Below are positions 5,830 through 7,209 of a stretch of 7,209 bases of DNA, piece after piece. The stretch spans positions 1 to 7,209 of the forward strand of contig DTXE01000178.1 in the NCBI GenBank assembly GCA_012962595.1. The letters run 5' to 3'. Origin of the DNA: Syntrophaceae bacterium. GTDB taxonomy: Bacteria; Desulfobacterota; DTXE01. Position numbers and translations under genes: made by a program. The notes below the pieces were generated by a model, which worked only from the letters and a program-made list of their open reading frames with translations, was not told the DNA's origin and did not search any database. Each line of letters begins with the position of its first letter. Within the stretch, counting starts at the first letter, position 1.

Positions 5830-7071
5830 ATGAGGGAACCATACATTGTGGGCATCGATCTTGGTGCAACGCAGTTGAGATTTATTGCTGCAAAGAGTAA
5901 GACGGGGGAGATAAGAAAGTCAGGGCCAGAAGATAAGGGAAAGTATTTTTTTCCTAGCCCATTTAAGAAAATGGGGGAAGGATTCCTGATCGATAATCTT
6001 TTAAAGAAAATCCCATTACATGAACGGACTTCAGTGTATCTCTATGAAAAATTGAACATTTTTCTGAAGAAGTCGGCGCTTAAGAAGAGTCAAGTGAAAG
6101 CAATAGGGATTTCTGTACCTGGCCGTATATTGCCCGGCAATAAGTTTATGGGTGCCAACACGCCATTTACCTATGCCACGAAAGACAGATATGGCAATTA
6201 TGGAATTGACGTCATGGGGACGATTAAAAGAGAATTTAAGGAGATAAAAATAGCCTTAGATAATGATTGTAACTGTGCAGGGCTTGCACAGGGCCTTTAT
6301 TACAAGTCATTAGGTATTGACCCTCACACTACATTTTATATCACAATCAGTACGGGCATTGGTGGTGGTGGCCCTAGGAGGGATCTGGATGAGGTAGGAC
6401 ATATTCCAGTAGATGGTGGTTTTCCTGGATTGATTCCCAGGTGTGGATGTGGGGCGTATGGATGTCTCGAGGCATATGCTTCAGGGGAAGGAATCCTAAA
6501 CCAGGCTTTAAATATCTTGCGCTTATATAGGGAAGATAAAAGGATGTTTAAGCAATTTGAAACTTATGAGAGTATGCGACTGAACAAACCCCTTCATTTA
6601 TCTGAAAAAATTTTGGTTTCCCACCTTGAAAGAGAATATTCAAGGGGAAGGCAATTGTCCACCAAGTTAATTTTCCGCAAGGCTGCTCTGGATAAAGAGA
6701 AAACAGGATTTGATCCATTTGCTCGATATCTAGTAGAGACGGCGGCAGTCAGGACGGCAAAGATCATTGTGGCCATATCCTATATCCACGGGCTAGAAAG
6801 GATTGGAATTGGTGGGAGTGTGGCCTTAGAAAATCCTAGATATGTAGAACTAATAAGTGCAGAGGTCAATAGAATTTTTTGGAAAACACCCCATATCTTG
6901 CAAAGAGAGGTTAAGGTAGAACTCTCTCCATTGGGTTATTATGTTAATGACTATGGTGCCTTGAGCCTGGTATTGGATCATAAGGATATAGACCAATGGG
7001 TAGCAACTATGAAAAAACTGGCCAATACAAAGAATGAAACATTCATGACCTTCGGTCACAAAGAGATATGA
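5830..7071 (+). CDS. ROK-family sugar kinase (glucokinase-like), substrate unknown
   Basis: 413 residues from the preferred start (415 if ATG 5824 is used). The N-terminal phosphate-1 motif is GIDLGATQLRF (8-18). AIGISVPGRI is at 91-100, and LDNDCNCAG (143-151) holds the expected catalytic base Asp146. The glycine-rich ATP motif is STGIGGGG (174-181), the sugar-binding DEVGH is at 187-191, and the zinc motif CGCGAYGCLEAYASG starts at 205. The zinc ligands are His191, Cys205, Cys207 and Cys212, all present, as is Glu214. IGIGGSVA is the late adenosine-side motif. ROK proteins phosphorylate hexoses or amino sugars with ATP. There is no N-terminal helix-turn-helix, so this is an enzyme and not a NagC-type repressor. 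It is about 100 residues longer than the usual 300-320, with extra length near 32-80 and in the helical, charged region at about 232-300. The gene is divergent from pilM and shows no functional link to pili. Confidence 0.92.
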   Translation: MREPYIVGIDLGATQLRFIAAKSKTGEIRKSGPEDKGKYFFPSPFKKMGEGFLIDNLLKKIPLHERTSVYLYEKLNIFLKKSALKKSQVKAIGISVPGRILPGNKFMGANTPFTYATKDRYGNYGIDVMGTIKREFKEIKIALDNDCNCAGLAQGLYYKSLGIDPHTTFYITISTGIGGGGPRRDLDEVGHIPVDGGFPGLIPRCGCGAYGCLEAYASGEGILNQALNILRLYREDKRMFKQFETYESMRLNKPLHLSEKILVSHLEREYSRGRQLSTKLIFRKAALDKEKTGFDPFARYLVETAAVRTAKIIVAISYIHGLERIGIGGSVALENPRYVELISAEVNRIFWKTPHILQREVKVELSPLGYYVNDYGALSLVLDHKDIDQWVATMKKLANTKNETFMTFGHKEI

Positions 7072-7096
7072 AAATGGAATATAGGCATGGATTAAA

Positions 7097-7141
7097 ATTC
7101 AAAATACCAAATCCCAAATCTCAAACAATACCAAATATCAA
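7097..7141 (+). repeat. Degenerate heptanucleotide repeat, consensus ATNYCAA
   Basis: Units read ATTCAA (7097-7102, a shortened unit), ATACCAA (7104-7110), ATCCCAA (7111-7117), ATCTCAA (7118-7124), ATACCAA (7128-7134) and ATATCAA (7135-7141). Single or triple extra bases separate some units. The 10-mer AATACCAAAT occurs at both 7103-7112 and 7127-7136. The array begins 25 bp after the ROK kinase stop and is non-coding as far as can be seen. Confidence 0.65.
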
Positions 7142-7209
7142 AACATAGAGTTGGCTTTTGTAGAGCTATTTGGGGCAGGGGAGATAGTTCCTATCACTCA
7201 ACTAGAGGA

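Noticed and set aside
6594..7059. Minus-strand frames inside the ROK kinase gene (6594-6776 and 6850-7059)
   Set aside because: They are antisense to a gene with intact catalytic motifs and show no recognisable features.
7183..7195. Perfect short hairpin GATAG-TTC-CTATC near the window end
   Set aside because: A five-pair stem with a 3-nt loop is common by chance and has no T-run or gene context.
7085..7209. Start of a plus-strand gene at the right end (frame reading ELFGAGEIVPITQLE)
   Set aside because: The frame is open to the window edge but has no ATG or GTG, only a TTG at 7151 without a proper ribosome binding site, and the upstream part is repeat sequence. A second frame is also open, so neither is favoured.

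Overview
The window carries an almost complete type IV pilus alignment and secretin operon on the minus strand (about 97-5590), and one divergent gene for a ROK-family sugar kinase on the plus strand (5830-7071). The DNA is moderately AT-rich. The pilMNOPQ set with an outer-membrane secretin indicates a diderm (Gram-negative) bacterium. The protein style and the TPR-rich pilus genes resemble Desulfobacterota, Nitrospirota or related lineages more than gammaproteobacteria, but this placement is an impression and was not tested.

Layout, in transcription order on the minus strand: pilM (5590-4529), pilN (4532-3972), pilO (3971-3315), a TPR-pilP fusion (3310-2312), pilQ (2315-903) and a six-TPR PilF/PilW-like gene (885-97). 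Genes overlap by 4 bp or are separated by 0 to 17 bp, so they very likely form one translationally coupled transcript. A promoter with a perfect TTGACA -35 box lies at 5679-5651. It is embedded in an AT-rich 17-bp direct repeat (15/17 identity). No convincing terminator is visible after the last gene.

From family knowledge, PilM is a cytoplasmic actin-like protein that binds the N-terminus of PilN. PilN and PilO form an inner-membrane coiled-coil heterodimer, PilP links PilNO to the periplasmic part of the secretin, and PilQ is the outer-membrane channel. PilF-type TPR lipoproteins help the secretin reach or assemble in the outer membrane. The window therefore encodes the axis from cytoplasm to outer membrane, but not the motor ATPases (PilB/PilT), the platform protein PilC, the prepilin peptidase or the pilins.

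The unusual points are architectural. PilP is fused to an N-terminal TPR domain and has no lipobox. PilQ is short (470 aa) and has no room for AMIN domains. A TPR protein follows pilQ directly in the same operon. No wholly new system is evident. The best candidate for novelty is this rearranged PilP/PilQ interface.

The ROK kinase has intact catalytic and zinc-binding motifs but is longer than usual. Nothing in the sequence links it to the pili. After it, 7072-7209 holds a degenerate heptanucleotide repeat and no supportable gene. Both window ends (1-96 and 7142-7209) are otherwise unassigned.
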